Notes: a model not told the origin generated them from the letters alone. Positions 40,958 to 50,114 are shown, counted from the stretch's first letter. The stretch: DNA of 64,000 nucleotides from Nocardia pseudobrasiliensis NBRC 108224 (GCF_001613105.1 NZ_BDBS01000020.1:1-64000), one strand, 5' to 3'. Translations and numbers: made by a program.

Positions 40958-42457
40958 ATGCGTCTTCGTTCCCTGCTCACCATGACGGATCTGGGTTTGG
41001 AGCTCGTCACCGGGGAAGAGGAGCTCGACCGATTCGTGCGCTGGGTGATCACCCAGGACATGCCCGACCCGAGCCGCTACCTGTCCGGCGGCGAGCTGGT
41101 GCTGACCGGCATGCAGTGGCATCGCTCCCCGGAGGATTCGGAGGTCTTCGTCGCGGCGCTGGCCCGCGCCCGGGTGGCCGCGCTGGCCACCGGCGACGCC
41201 CGATACGGCGAACCGCCCGCGGATGTGGTCGAGGCGTGCCGACGCTATCGGGTGCCGCTTTTCCGGGTGCACGAGCATGTGGCGTTCGCGACGGTCACCG
41301 AGCGGCTGACCCGCATGCTCTCGACCGGACGCGCCGCGGATCTGACCGCGATCCTGGATCGGCATCGACAGCTGGTCGCGGGCACCGGCCTGGGTTCGGT
41401 ACTGGATCTACTCGAACGCGATCTCGGCCTGCGCTGCTGGGTGCTCTCGTCGGTCGGGCGGGTGGTCGACGGGCCGAGCCAGGAGCCGCCACCGGAGGCC
41501 GTACACGCCTTTCTCGGGGCGCGACGACTGCCGCATGTATTGGTCTCGGAGAATCGGCCCTATTCGCTGTTCGCCGTCGACGAGCACGGCACCTCGCGGG
41601 TGGCCGATTGGCTGCTGGTCTTCGAGGGCGACTGCACCGATTGGCCCGAGGAGCGCCGGGCGCTGGCCGGTGAGCTGGCGGCGGTGGTATCGCTCGAGCG
41701 GGCCCGTCAGGACGATCGTCAGAGCGCCGAGGGACGTTTGGCCGAGGAGCTCATCCAGCTGATCGTCTCCGATGCCAAACCGGCCGATATCGTGTCCCGC
41801 CTCGAGCTGACCGGCTTGGGCGCGGCCGATCGCTATGTCGCGGTCGCGGCCAAGGCCGACGACGGCTTGCGGCCCAGGGAATTACGCGCCCTGCTGCGCG
41901 AAATCCTCCACGGCACAACCCCTGCCGCCGGTGTGGTCGACGGCGAGGCGATCGCGCTGATCCCCACCGACCGCACCGTACTTGACCGTATCCACGCCGC
42001 GCTGGACATGCTCGAACCCGGTCTGGGCGCGACCAATCTGTCGATCGGCGTCAGCGGCGTGGTCGACGGCGAGGGCCTGCGCGGCGCGGTCGAGGAGGCG
42101 CGCTACGCGCGGCGGATGGCCGCCGGACGCGGGCGGGCCGCGAACGTGGTCGGCCACGACGAATTGGCCACGCACATGCTGCTGCTCGCGAGCGTGCCCG
42201 ACGAGGTCCGCCGCATGTTCCGCCTGCGCCTGCTGGACCCCCTGACCAGCTACGACCAGGACAACGGCGCCGATCTCGTGCACACCCTGGAGACCTTCCT
42301 CGAGACCTCCGGCTCCTGGACCCGCAGCGCGGAACTGTTGCATGTGCACGTGAACACCCTGCGCTACCGCATCGCCCGCATCGAGGAACTCACCGACCGG
42401 GATCTGTCGCGCCTGGAGGATCGCGTGGATTTCTTTCTGGCACTGGCCCTTCGCTGA
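40958..42457 (+). CDS. PucR family transcriptional regulator
   Basis: 499 residues. N-terminal PucR domain (MTDLGLELVTGEEELDRFVR, YLSGGELVLTGMQWH), a central GGDEF-like region (~300-400), and the C-terminal PucR helix-turn-helix with SWTRSAELLHVHVNTLRYRI and the ARIEELTDRDLSRLEDRVDF end. PucR of Bacillus activates purine catabolism in response to allantoin-type inducers. Here it is divergent from the xanthine dehydrogenase operon and presumably controls it; the inducer is unknown. Confidence 0.92.
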   Translation: MRLRSLLTMTDLGLELVTGEEELDRFVRWVITQDMPDPSRYLSGGELVLTGMQWHRSPEDSEVFVAALARARVAALATGDARYGEPPADVVEACRRYRVPLFRVHEHVAFATVTERLTRMLSTGRAADLTAILDRHRQLVAGTGLGSVLDLLERDLGLRCWVLSSVGRVVDGPSQEPPPEAVHAFLGARRLPHVLVSENRPYSLFAVDEHGTSRVADWLLVFEGDCTDWPEERRALAGELAAVVSLERARQDDRQSAEGRLAEELIQLIVSDAKPADIVSRLELTGLGAADRYVAVAAKADDGLRPRELRALLREILHGTTPAAGVVDGEAIALIPTDRTVLDRIHAALDMLEPGLGATNLSIGVSGVVDGEGLRGAVEEARYARRMAAGRGRAANVVGHDELATHMLLLASVPDEVRRMFRLRLLDPLTSYDQDNGADLVHTLETFLETSGSWTRSAELLHVHVNTLRYRIARIEELTDRDLSRLEDRVDFFLALALR

Positions 42458-42592
42458 CGCCCACGCCCGCCAGCATTTCCATCCGAGAACATCCACACCT
42501 CACATACCGGACACCTTCGCGTCGATTTGTCCCATTCTCCTTGCGGAACCCGCTCGCGACCCGAGCGGGCCGATCCACCGAAGGAGACGAAT

Positions 42593-43573
42593 ATGTCGCT
42601 GCGCCGGAAAGCCAAGCTGCGCACGCTGATAACCCTCGCCGCCACCGCGGCGCTGGGGTTGAGCCTGCCGTACACCGCGCAGGCCGCACCCGCCACGCCC
42701 GCGCTGAAGGTGTTGACCTACAACACTTTTCTGATGAGCACCAACCTCTACCCGAACTGGGGTCAGGCGCACCGCGCCAAGGAGATCGTGGCCGCCGACT
42801 TCTTCCGCGGCAACGATGTGGTGGTGCTACAGGAGGCGTTCGACAACGACATCTCCGAATCGCTGAAAGCCGATGCGGCACGGCAGTATCCGAATCAGAC
42901 GCCGGTCGTGGGCCGCAGCAAGGACGGCTGGGACGCCACCAGCGGCCACTACTCCGACAACACCGTCGAGGACGGCGGGGTGATCGTGATGAGCAAGTGG
43001 CCGATCGTGCGCAAGGAACAGGTCCTGTTCGAAAACGGTTGCGGCGTCGACTGGACCGCGAACAAGGGCTTCGCCTACGTCGTGCTGAATGTCAACGGCG
43101 CCAAGGTGCACTTCGTCGGCACCCACACCCAATCCACCGACAGCCGCTGCCGCGACGGCGAGGCCGTCTCCGATCGGGGCAAGCAGTTCCGTCAGATCGC
43201 GGCCTTCCTCGACGGTAAGAAGATCCCGGCGAACGAGCAGGTCATGGTGGCGGGCGATCTCAATGTCGACTCGCACAAGCCCGAGTACAGGTCCATGCTC
43301 GACAACGCCGGTCTGGATCCGGCCGACACCCGCAACGGACATCCGTACTCCTTCGACACCCAGACCAATTCCATTGCCTCCTACCGCTATCCGGGCGAGG
43401 AGCGCGAGGATCTGGACTATGTGCTGTTCCGCCGCGGCCACGCCCGCCCGGCGGGGTGGACCAATACGGTCATCCTCGAGAAGTGCGCGCCGTGGACGGT
43501 GAGCAGTTGGGGTAAGGACTACACCTACACCAATCTGTCCGATCACTACCCGGTCGTCGCCAGCGCGCGCTGA
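42593..43573 (+). CDS. sph: Secreted sphingomyelinase (sphingomyelin phosphodiesterase)
   Basis: 326 residues; AAGGAG before the ATG at 42593. Signal peptide ~1-32 (ITLAATAALGLSLPYTAQAA). The rest is a DNase I-fold endonuclease/exonuclease/phosphatase domain of the bacterial neutral sphingomyelinase type: LTYNTFLMS, VVVLQEAFDND with Mg-binding Glu81, a THTQSTDSRC loop, VAGDLNVDSH, and catalytic His318 in LSDHYPV. It would hydrolyse sphingomyelin to ceramide and phosphocholine outside the cell; relatives are beta-hemolysin and Bacillus SMase. A possible host-interaction factor if the strain is pathogenic. Confidence 0.92.
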   Translation: MSLRRKAKLRTLITLAATAALGLSLPYTAQAAPATPALKVLTYNTFLMSTNLYPNWGQAHRAKEIVAADFFRGNDVVVLQEAFDNDISESLKADAARQYPNQTPVVGRSKDGWDATSGHYSDNTVEDGGVIVMSKWPIVRKEQVLFENGCGVDWTANKGFAYVVLNVNGAKVHFVGTHTQSTDSRCRDGEAVSDRGKQFRQIAAFLDGKKIPANEQVMVAGDLNVDSHKPEYRSMLDNAGLDPADTRNGHPYSFDTQTNSIASYRYPGEEREDLDYVLFRRGHARPAGWTNTVILEKCAPWTVSSWGKDYTYTNLSDHYPVVASAR

Positions 43574-43691
43574 CACCGCTTTCCCCTCGGTGGCCGATTC
43601 TTACATCGCTTTGCCGTTCGGCCGACTCGGCTTTGACATTCGCCGAGCAGTATCGGTCCTCGTCAGACAGCGAAAGTAGGAGGTCCGAGGG

Positions 43692-45185
43692 ATGCGTGGT
43701 CTGCGTAAGACGGTGGGTGTGGCCCTGGCGGCCACCGTGGTCGCAGGAGTGCTCGCGGGTTGCGGCGGCGCGTCGAAGGACGCGTCGCCGGCCCCGCACT
43801 GGTGTCCGACGGTGGCCGAGCGAGTGGTCGAATGCGGTGTGCTGCCGCGACCGCTGGTGGCCGATCGGCCCGAATTGGGTGAGGTGCCGGTCGGTTACGC
43901 GCTGGTGCGTCGCCAGCACGCCGACAAACCCAGCGCGGGCACGATCGTGCCGAATCCGGGCGGGCCGGGCGTACCGCTGATCGCACACGCCCAGGAGGCG
44001 GCGGCGCTGTCGTCGGCCATGCTCGACGATCACGATCTGCTGCTCATCGATCCGCGCGGCACGGGCGTATCGGGTCCCATCGACTGCGATGTGACCGAAC
44101 GGGAATTCCAGCTCGGCACCCGCGAGCAGCAGGTCACCGCCGCCCAGCACTGCGGTGAGCGGCTGGGCCCGCGCACCGCGGGCTACACCACCGCCGCCAC
44201 CGCCGACGACTTCGACGCCGTGCGTGCGAAATTGGGGATCGACAAGGTGGTCCTCTACGGCATCTCCTACGGCACCTATTTGATGCCGGTCTACGCCCAG
44301 CGCCACCCCGATCACGTCCAGTCGATCGTGCTGACCGGGGCCTACCCCGCCGACTTCGACAAACTGCAGCGCCCAAATGCCGAGGCGGTCTCGCTGACCC
44401 TGCGCCGAATCTGCGAGCGCAGCGGGGCCTGTGACGGACCGACCGCGGTCGCCGATCTGCGCGCGACCGCACAGCGCCTGCGGGACAAGCCGATCGCCGT
44501 CGACGGTCCGAATCCGGTACTGCTCACCGAGGGCAAACTCGCCAGCCTCATCTTCGAGGAGGGCACCTCCAATATCGGCGCCGATCCGGCGGCGCTTACC
44601 CCGCTCGGCATGCTGCCCGCCGCCCTGCACGCGGCGGTGCGTGGCGACGATGGACCACTGCGCGAGTTCGCCAACCGGATCACCGCGGGGACGCCGTACG
44701 AGAAGATCGGCGCCTACATCGCCGTCACCTGCAACGACTACGCCCAGTTCTGGTCGCCGGAAGCGACTGTGCCGCAACGCGAACAGCAGTACCACCGGGC
44801 CCTGGCCGCGGTCCCCGAACTGGGCGCGTTCAGCAGCGAGGGCTTCGCCGAGGCCCAGCGCGATCACGGCAATGTCTGCCTGCGCTGGCCCGGCGGCTCC
44901 AACCCGCGTCCCGATCAGATGCGCGAACCGATGCCGAACGTCCCGGTGCTGGTGCTGTCCGGTGATCTCGACGCGGTGACCCCCGACGCCAACGGCAAAC
45001 TGGCCGCGGCTCGCTTCCCGCGCTCGATCTTCCTGTCGGTGCCCAATACCGGCCACGTCCCGGACCTGGAACCCAGCGGCTGTGTCGTCGGCCTGGTGAG
45101 CGAATTCGTCCGCACCGGGACCCTCGCCTCGACCGACTGCGTCGCGACGATCCCGCCGATCGCCGTGACGCCGGTCTCGAAGTAA
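43692..45185 (+). CDS. Lipoprotein alpha/beta hydrolase with TAP-like C-terminus (peptidase)
   Basis: 497 residues. GGAGG ~9 nt before the ATG at 43692. Lipobox LAGC with Cys24, so a membrane-anchored extracytoplasmic protein. Alpha/beta hydrolase core: PNPGGPGV (oxyanion), LLLIDPRGTGVSG, nucleophile Ser192 in LYGISYGTYL, then VLVLSGDLDAVTP and catalytic His in VPNTGHVPDLEP. The order fits the SlpD/SlpE tripeptidyl aminopeptidase group of Streptomyces and mycobacterial CaeA-like esterases. The physiological substrate is unknown. Confidence 0.9.
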   Translation: MRGLRKTVGVALAATVVAGVLAGCGGASKDASPAPHWCPTVAERVVECGVLPRPLVADRPELGEVPVGYALVRRQHADKPSAGTIVPNPGGPGVPLIAHAQEAAALSSAMLDDHDLLLIDPRGTGVSGPIDCDVTEREFQLGTREQQVTAAQHCGERLGPRTAGYTTAATADDFDAVRAKLGIDKVVLYGISYGTYLMPVYAQRHPDHVQSIVLTGAYPADFDKLQRPNAEAVSLTLRRICERSGACDGPTAVADLRATAQRLRDKPIAVDGPNPVLLTEGKLASLIFEEGTSNIGADPAALTPLGMLPAALHAAVRGDDGPLREFANRITAGTPYEKIGAYIAVTCNDYAQFWSPEATVPQREQQYHRALAAVPELGAFSSEGFAEAQRDHGNVCLRWPGGSNPRPDQMREPMPNVPVLVLSGDLDAVTPDANGKLAAARFPRSIFLSVPNTGHVPDLEPSGCVVGLVSEFVRTGTLASTDCVATIPPIAVTPVSK

Positions 45186-45231
45186 GGCCGCGGTAGTGCT
45201 GTCCACATCCGCCACCAGCCAGAATGACGCC

Positions 45232-45924
45232 ATGCAAGCCGTGACCCCGGGCCCGTCGGTCCTCATCGTCGAGGACGATCCGAATGTGCGCAGCACCCTG
45301 GAGCAGCTGTTGCGCTTCGAGGGCTACCAGGTGCGGTTGGCCTCGGACGGCCGCGAGGCGCTCGATCTGCTCGAGCACACGCGCCCGGATCTGGCGGTGG
45401 TGGATGTGATGATGCCGCGCCTGGACGGTCTGTCGCTGTGCCGGGCGCTGCGCCGCCGCGGCGATCGCCTGCCCATCCTGGTGCTGACCGCGCGGCACCA
45501 GGTGGGCGACCGGGTCGCGGGCCTGGACGCCGGGGCCGACGACTATCTACCCAAACCGTTCGACACCGAGGAACTGCTCGCCCGCCTGCGCGCCCTGCTG
45601 CGCCGCAGCGCACCCGAAACCGTCGAGATGCTCACCGTCGCGGATGTGACCCTGGATCCGGCCACCCGCGAGGTGACCCGCGCCGGGGCGGGTCTGGAGC
45701 TGACCCGGACCGAATTCGACGTATTGGAACTACTGATGCGCAACCAGCGCATCGTGCTCACCAGAAGTCGTATCTACGAACATATCTGGGGCTTCGACTT
45801 CGACACCGAATCGCGCTCGCTGGATGTGTACATCGGCTATCTGCGCCGCAAACTCGAACAGGGCGGCGCGACGCGGCTGATCCATACCGTGCGCAATGTC
45901 GGCTACACGATTCGGGAGCAGTGA
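45232..45924 (+). CDS. OmpR-family response regulator
   Basis: 230 residues from the ATG at 45232 (GTG 45196 possible). Receiver: acidic pocket E14-D15-D16, phospho-acceptor Asp58 in VVDVMMPRLDG, and Lys in DDYLPKPFDT. The C-terminal winged helix has LELTRTEFDVLELLMRNQRI, VLTRSRIYEHIWG and SLDVYIGYLRRKLE. MprA/PrrA-like in general pattern. The stop overlaps the sensor kinase start (TGATG), so the pair is translationally coupled. Confidence 0.95.
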   Translation: MQAVTPGPSVLIVEDDPNVRSTLEQLLRFEGYQVRLASDGREALDLLEHTRPDLAVVDVMMPRLDGLSLCRALRRRGDRLPILVLTARHQVGDRVAGLDAGADDYLPKPFDTEELLARLRALLRRSAPETVEMLTVADVTLDPATREVTRAGAGLELTRTEFDVLELLMRNQRIVLTRSRIYEHIWGFDFDTESRSLDVYIGYLRRKLEQGGATRLIHTVRNVGYTIREQ

Positions 45925-47237
45925 TGTTGCGCGCCCGCATCACGCTGGTGGCGGTGACCGCGGTGGTCGCCGCCATCGCGGTCGCGATCGTCACCGCCTA
46001 CAACGGCGTCGCGCCGCTGGTCGCCGCCAACTTCGAGACCGGACTGTCCGACCGCGCCGATACCGTTGCGGCACTGCTGGATTCGGGCGGCAAGATACCC
46101 GCGAGCCCGGATATCACCGAACAGGTGCTCACCGCGGACGGTTCGGTGCGGCAGCTGACGCGGGACCGGGCCGAACTACCGGTCTCGGAGGAGGATCTCG
46201 CCGTCGCCCGCGCCGGGCACGGCAGGTACGCCGCCGACGTCATGGTCGACGGTAAAGCCTACGGCGTGGTCACCAGGGCGCTGCCGGGCGGCGGCGCGAT
46301 CATGGTCGGCCAGAATCAGGACGAGGTCGCCCGGATCGACAATGAATTCCTCTGGCGCACAAGCTGGATCACGGCGCTCGCGGTGGTGGCGGCGGCCGCG
46401 TTCAGCTGGCTGCTGATCGGCCGGATCCTGCGGCCGATCCGCGGCCTGGTCGATACCACCGAACGCATCACCGCCACGGGCGATCTGTCCGCGCGGCTGC
46501 CCGACGCCGGTCGCGACGAAATCGGCGAGCTGACCGGTAATTTCAACACCATGCTGGCCGCCCTGCGGCTCTCGCGCGCCCAGCAGCAACGCCTGGTCGC
46601 CGACGCCGGACACGAATTGCGCACCCCGCTCACCTCGATCCGCGGCAGCGCGGAACTGCTGCAGCGCGCCCGCGGCCGCCTGGCCCCCGACGACGAAAGC
46701 CGCGTACTGGCCACGCTCGTCCACGAGGCCAAGGCCCTCGACACCCTGGTCGGCGAACTGGTCGATCTGTCCACCGATCACGATATCGCCGAGCCCGCAA
46801 CCACTGTCGACCTCGCCGAACTCGCCGAGGACTGCGCGCAGCGCTTCCGCCGCCGCACCGGGCGCGCCATCACCGTCGCCGACACCGGCCCCGCGCCGGT
46901 GCGCGCCCGCCCGCGCGCCCTGGCCCGCTGTGTGGACAACCTGCTCGACAACGCCCTCAAATACAGCCCCGCCGACACCGCGGTCGAGGTCCGGTTGCGC
47001 GGCGCGCGCCTGTGGGTCCGCGACCACGGACCCGGAATCGACCCCGCCGAACCGATTTTCGACCGCTTCTACCGCGCCGACCGCACCCGCTCGACCCCAG
47101 GCTCCGGCCTCGGCCTGGCCATCGTCCACGACATCGTCACCGCGCACGGCGGAAAGGTCTTCGCCACCAATCATTCCGGCGGCGGGGCCGAGGTCGGCTT
47201 CGAACTGCCGACCGGCGCTGCGGACCTGCCCACGTAG
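45924..47237 (+). CDS. Sensor histidine kinase (MprB/PrrB-like)
   Basis: 437 residues. TM1 (~5-25), an extracytoplasmic sensor of ~115 residues, TM2 (~148-166), HAMP (RILRPIRGLVDTTERI), dimerisation domain with phospho-His230 in DAGHELRTPLTS, and HATPase motifs N (DNLLDNALKYS), G1 (VRDHGPGID), F (IFDRFYRADRT) and G2 (GSGLGLAIV). The signal is unknown. Its 3' end overlaps the convergent deaminase gene by 67 bp. Confidence 0.95.
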   Translation: MLRARITLVAVTAVVAAIAVAIVTAYNGVAPLVAANFETGLSDRADTVAALLDSGGKIPASPDITEQVLTADGSVRQLTRDRAELPVSEEDLAVARAGHGRYAADVMVDGKAYGVVTRALPGGGAIMVGQNQDEVARIDNEFLWRTSWITALAVVAAAAFSWLLIGRILRPIRGLVDTTERITATGDLSARLPDAGRDEIGELTGNFNTMLAALRLSRAQQQRLVADAGHELRTPLTSIRGSAELLQRARGRLAPDDESRVLATLVHEAKALDTLVGELVDLSTDHDIAEPATTVDLAELAEDCAQRFRRRTGRAITVADTGPAPVRARPRALARCVDNLLDNALKYSPADTAVEVRLRGARLWVRDHGPGIDPAEPIFDRFYRADRTRSTPGSGLGLAIVHDIVTAHGGKVFATNHSGGGAEVGFELPTGAADLPT

Positions 47238-48235
47238 TCGTCGATCTGGCGCAGAAACGCCTCTTGCCGAGCCGGGGTGATCCACGAGGCGCGGAAGGAA
47301 TTGGCCGCCAAGGTGATCAGCTGATCGCGGGTGAGGGAGGCGTGATCGGCGAGTTCGACGTAGTTGTCGGCGATGTATCCGTTGAAGTACGCCGGATCGT
47401 CGCTGTTGAGGGTGACGGTCAGACCGCGCTCGAGCAGGGTGGTGATCTCAGGGGCCTTCATCTGCTCGGTCACGAAGGAATTCGAGATCGGGCAGCAGGT
47501 CAGGGCGATGCCCTTGGAAACGGCCAGCTCCACCAGGTCGTCGTCCTCGATGATATTGGTGCCGTGGTCGATCCGATCGACCTCGATCTCGGTGAGGGCC
47601 TGGCGGATGTGCTCGATGGAATCGGGCTGATCGATATCGCAGTGCATGGTCAGCAGGAAACCCTCGCGACGGGCGCGTTCGAAGACCGCCGCGAATTTGC
47701 GCGGCGGATTGCCGCGTTCATCGGAGTCGAGGCCGACGCCGACGATCCAGTCCCGGTACGGCAGCGCCTCGAGCAGCGTCGCCATCGCGTATTCGGGCGA
47801 CTGATCGCGCAGGAAGCACATGATCAGCTCGGCGGAGATGCCGAATTCCCGGCGCGCGCGCACGATCGCGGTGCGATAGCCGCTGACAACAGTGCCGAAC
47901 GGCACCCCGCGCGAGGTGTGGGCCTGCGGATCGAAGAACATCTCGACGTGGCGCACCCCCTGGGTGTGCACGCGGGCGAGGTATTCGTAGGCCAGATCGT
48001 GGAAGTCGACGGCCTCGCGCAGCACCGTCATGGCCGGATAGTAGACCCGCAGGAACGAGCTCAGATCGTGGAATTGATACGTCTGGCGCACCTGTTCCAC
48101 GGTCTGCTCGGCCAGCTCGATCCCGTTGCGGCGGGCGAGCCGGAACTTCAGGTCGGGTTCGAGGGTGCCTTCCAGATGCAGATGCAGTTCGGCTTTGGGC
48201 AGCCCACGCACGAATGCGGCGAGTTCGGACAGCAT
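47171..48235 (-). CDS. Adenine deaminase-like (adenosine deaminase family) enzyme with variant active site
   Basis: 354 residues. Adenosine/adenine deaminase TIM barrel: ELHLHLEGTLEP (H18, H20), MFFDPQAHTSRGV, GVGLDSDERGNPPRKFAAVF, DHGTNI (H224) and NSDDPAYFNGY. The GVGLDS...GNPP and SDDPAYF blocks place it in the adenine deaminase-type branch. The canonical HAGE motif, which provides the catalytic Glu, is replaced by H198-C-D-I-D-Q. That variant suggests a different aminopurine substrate. ATG 48235 is preferred, upstream ATGs are possible. Confidence 0.87.
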   Translation of the reverse strand: MLSELAAFVRGLPKAELHLHLEGTLEPDLKFRLARRNGIELAEQTVEQVRQTYQFHDLSSFLRVYYPAMTVLREAVDFHDLAYEYLARVHTQGVRHVEMFFDPQAHTSRGVPFGTVVSGYRTAIVRARREFGISAELIMCFLRDQSPEYAMATLLEALPYRDWIVGVGLDSDERGNPPRKFAAVFERARREGFLLTMHCDIDQPDSIEHIRQALTEIEVDRIDHGTNIIEDDDLVELAVSKGIALTCCPISNSFVTEQMKAPEITTLLERGLTVTLNSDDPAYFNGYIADNYVELADHASLTRDQLITLAANSFRASWITPARQEAFLRQIDDYVGRSAAPVGSSKPTSAPPPE

Positions 48236-48626
48236 GAGCCCCATCATCCTCCGCCGCAACGGTTTCCGGGCGTGATCGTCGGCGTCACCCCCGCTTCACC
48301 GACGAACGCGGTATTCGAGAAAAATTCCGGTCACCATACCCGTCGGGACCTTTGTCACCGCGACCCGCGATCGGGGTTTCTCATTGTTCGCCAACCGCGT
48401 CGCCGCCGCGACCACGTCGCGGCATACGTGCCCGTCACCGCCCGCCGATCATGTGCTGTGCGCGCGATGTTATGCGTGATTCGAAATCGCCCGCGCACAC
48501 CCCTGTCGAATTGTTTCGTTCGTGTTCCGAACACATTGCCGCACTTCGACAGCGGGGCGAACATTCACCTATCCCGCTCCACCGATGCAGGGGACCACAC
48601 CACCCGAAACGGATACAGGAGTTGTC
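48236..48626. other. Intergenic region, 391 bp
   Basis: No convincing gene is seen. It separates the divergent deaminase and the heptad-repeat protein operon. Near 48510-48535 there is a short inverted repeat GTTCG-N5-CGAAC whose arms are in the opposite order to a LexA box. The rightmost 30 bp carry the CAGGAG ribosome site of the next gene. Confidence 0.5.
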
Positions 48627-49124
48627 ATGGCACAGGAAACCACACAATCGCAGCGCGAGGACATCCCGACCGTCCGGGATATCGACATGTTGCAATTGCA
48701 TGTGGCCGAAGCGCGCCAGGAGGCACAGAGCGCGCGGCAGTACGCCCAGCAGGCGCAGAGCCTCGCCCGCCAGACCCAGCAGCAGGCGCGTCAGGTTCAG
48801 CATCAGGCCCAGCTGGCGCAGAGCGAGGCCAACCAGGCCAATCAGCAGGCGCAGCAGGCCCGCCAACAGGCGCAACAGGCACAGAACCAGGCGCAACAGG
48901 CACAGAACGAGGCCGACCGGGCACACAACCAGGCCCAGCAGGCACAGAGCGAAGCCAATCAGTCCCAGCAGCGGGCGCAGTCGGTGCAGGATCAGGCCGA
49001 TCAGGCCAATCAACTGGCCCAGCAGGCCGATGAGCAGGCCACTCGCGCGCAGGATCGGTCCATGCAGTGGGAGATGCAGCTGAACCAGCTGCGCCACCAG
49101 ACCCGGTTGCAGTCTCGCCAGTAG
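48627..49124 (+). CDS. Heptad-repeat Gln/Ala-rich coiled-coil protein
   Basis: 165 residues; CAGGAG lies 5 nt before the ATG at 48627. After ~30 residues with a charged N-terminus (EDIPTVRDIDMLQLHVAEAR), about 110 residues form repeating heptads of the type QAQQAQN, EANQSQQ, QADQANQ, with Ala at core positions and Gln elsewhere. This predicts a long, highly soluble alanine-type coiled coil or single helix. No enzyme domain, signal peptide or TM segment is present. It heads a compact unit with a DUF3467 protein and a 56-residue basic peptide. A scaffold or filament role is a guess. Confidence 0.85.
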   Translation: MAQETTQSQREDIPTVRDIDMLQLHVAEARQEAQSARQYAQQAQSLARQTQQQARQVQHQAQLAQSEANQANQQAQQARQQAQQAQNQAQQAQNEADRAHNQAQQAQSEANQSQQRAQSVQDQADQANQLAQQADEQATRAQDRSMQWEMQLNQLRHQTRLQSRQ

Positions 49125-49189
49125 TTTCGGCGACGTGAAAGGGCCATCCATGACGGTGGCCCTTTCCCGCATCGACGGGAGGTGTGGTG

Positions 49190-49495
49190 ATGGATGAGGA
49201 GGCGCCGCCGATCAATGTGGAGGTGGTGGTTCCCGAGGCGTTGAACGCGGGCGTCTATGCCAATGGTTTCACCTGCTGGTACAACCGCACCGATTTCACC
49301 CTCGACTTCGTGGTCCATCTGCCGGTCGACCCCGCGGTCGACGCGGACGGCAAACCGGTGGTGCGCCAACCGGTTCAGGTCGTCTCCCGGGTCAAATTTC
49401 CACCGTCGATGATCTTTCGTCTCATGCAGACCCTGAACGACAGCATGAGCAACTACGAGCAACAATTCGGCTCGATCGTTCATCTAGGCGAATGA
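49190..49495 (+). CDS. DUF3467 family protein
   Basis: 101 residues from ATG 49190, with GGAGG ~8 nt upstream (GTG 49184 possible). Family pattern: PPINVEVVVPEALNAGVYAN, FTLDFVVHLPVDP, VVSRVKFPPSMIFRLMQTLN and the C-terminal NYEQQFGSI. DUF3467 proteins are small, widespread and of unknown function. It follows the heptad-repeat gene by 65 bp, and a further small gene starts 7 bp after its stop, which implies an operon. Confidence 0.82.
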   Translation: MDEEAPPINVEVVVPEALNAGVYANGFTCWYNRTDFTLDFVVHLPVDPAVDADGKPVVRQPVQVVSRVKFPPSMIFRLMQTLNDSMSNYEQQFGSIVHLGE

Positions 49496-49502
49496 GGAAT
49501 TC

Positions 49503-49673
49503 ATGATCTCCCTTTCCAGCGCGGCGACAATGGTGGCGGAGCCGGCGGACGGAATCGTCGTCACCGACCCGGCGATTCGCTACCGCCCCCTGCGGATTCG
49601 CGGACGCCGATATCGTGTGACCGTGACCGCGCCGACGACCCGTAATGGATCCGGGCCCGGCGATCACCGGTAG
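49503..49673 (+). CDS. Small basic hypothetical protein (56 aa)
   Basis: Too short for many gene finders. ATG at 49503 has AGGA 6 nt upstream and starts 7 bp after the DUF3467 stop. Translation begins MISLSSAATMVAEPADGIVV and ends TTRNGSGPGDHR, with an Arg-rich middle (RYRPLRIRGRRYRV). No domain is recognised, and no TM helix or signal peptide is convincing. It might be a third component of the heptad-protein unit or a peptide precursor; neither is shown. Confidence 0.6.
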   Translation: MISLSSAATMVAEPADGIVVTDPAIRYRPLRIRGRRYRVTVTAPTTRNGSGPGDHR

Positions 49674-49721
49674 GTCGCGCACCCTGTTCGGCGGATCCGG
49701 GGCTGCGGCAGGATGATTCGT

Positions 49722-50114
49722 ATGCGATTGCTGACCCCCGACACCTTGCCACCGACCAATGGCTACAGCCACGTGGCGGTCGTACCGCCGCACCACCGAC
49801 TGGTGTGGACCGCCGGCCAGGTACCGATGGATGCCGACGGACGACTGGTCGGAGCGGGCGACTGGGAGACACAGACCCGACAGGTCTTCACGAATGTGAG
49901 CGAGGCGCTGCGCGCGGGCGGCGCGAGCTGGCGGGAGGTTTTCAAACTGACGATCTACGTGGCCGACACCTCGGCGCTGGCGATCGTGCGAACGGTGCGC
50001 GACGAATTCATCGATGTGCGCAATCCACCGACCAGCTCGCTGGTCGCGGTGGCCGGATTGTTCCGCCCGGACGTGCTGATCGAGATCGAAGCGGTCGCGG
50101 CGGTCCCGGACTGA
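49722..50114 (+). CDS. RidA family protein
   Basis: 130 residues with the RidA/YjgF fold: HHRLVWTAGQVPMDADGRLV, WETQTRQVFTNVSEALRAGG, ASWREVFKLTIYVADTS and the end LFRPDVLIEIEAVAAV. The canonical IRA arginine segment is replaced here by PPTSSLVAVAGLFRPD, so Arg-dependent imine hydrolysis is plausible but not assured. Start ATG 49722 (ATG 49713 possible). No tight linkage to neighbours. Confidence 0.87.
   Translation: MRLLTPDTLPPTNGYSHVAVVPPHHRLVWTAGQVPMDADGRLVGAGDWETQTRQVFTNVSEALRAGGASWREVFKLTIYVADTSALAIVRTVRDEFIDVRNPPTSSLVAVAGLFRPDVLIEIEAVAAVPD

Noticed and set aside
43470..45296. A 608-codon minus-strand frame opposite the lipoprotein peptidase
   Set aside because: No motifs, antisense to a gene with a lipobox, ribosome site and catalytic residues.
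48505..48535. LexA box near GTTCGTGTTCCGAAC
   Set aside because: The arms are in the reverse order (GTTCG...CGAAC) to the SOS box (CGAAC...GTTCG).
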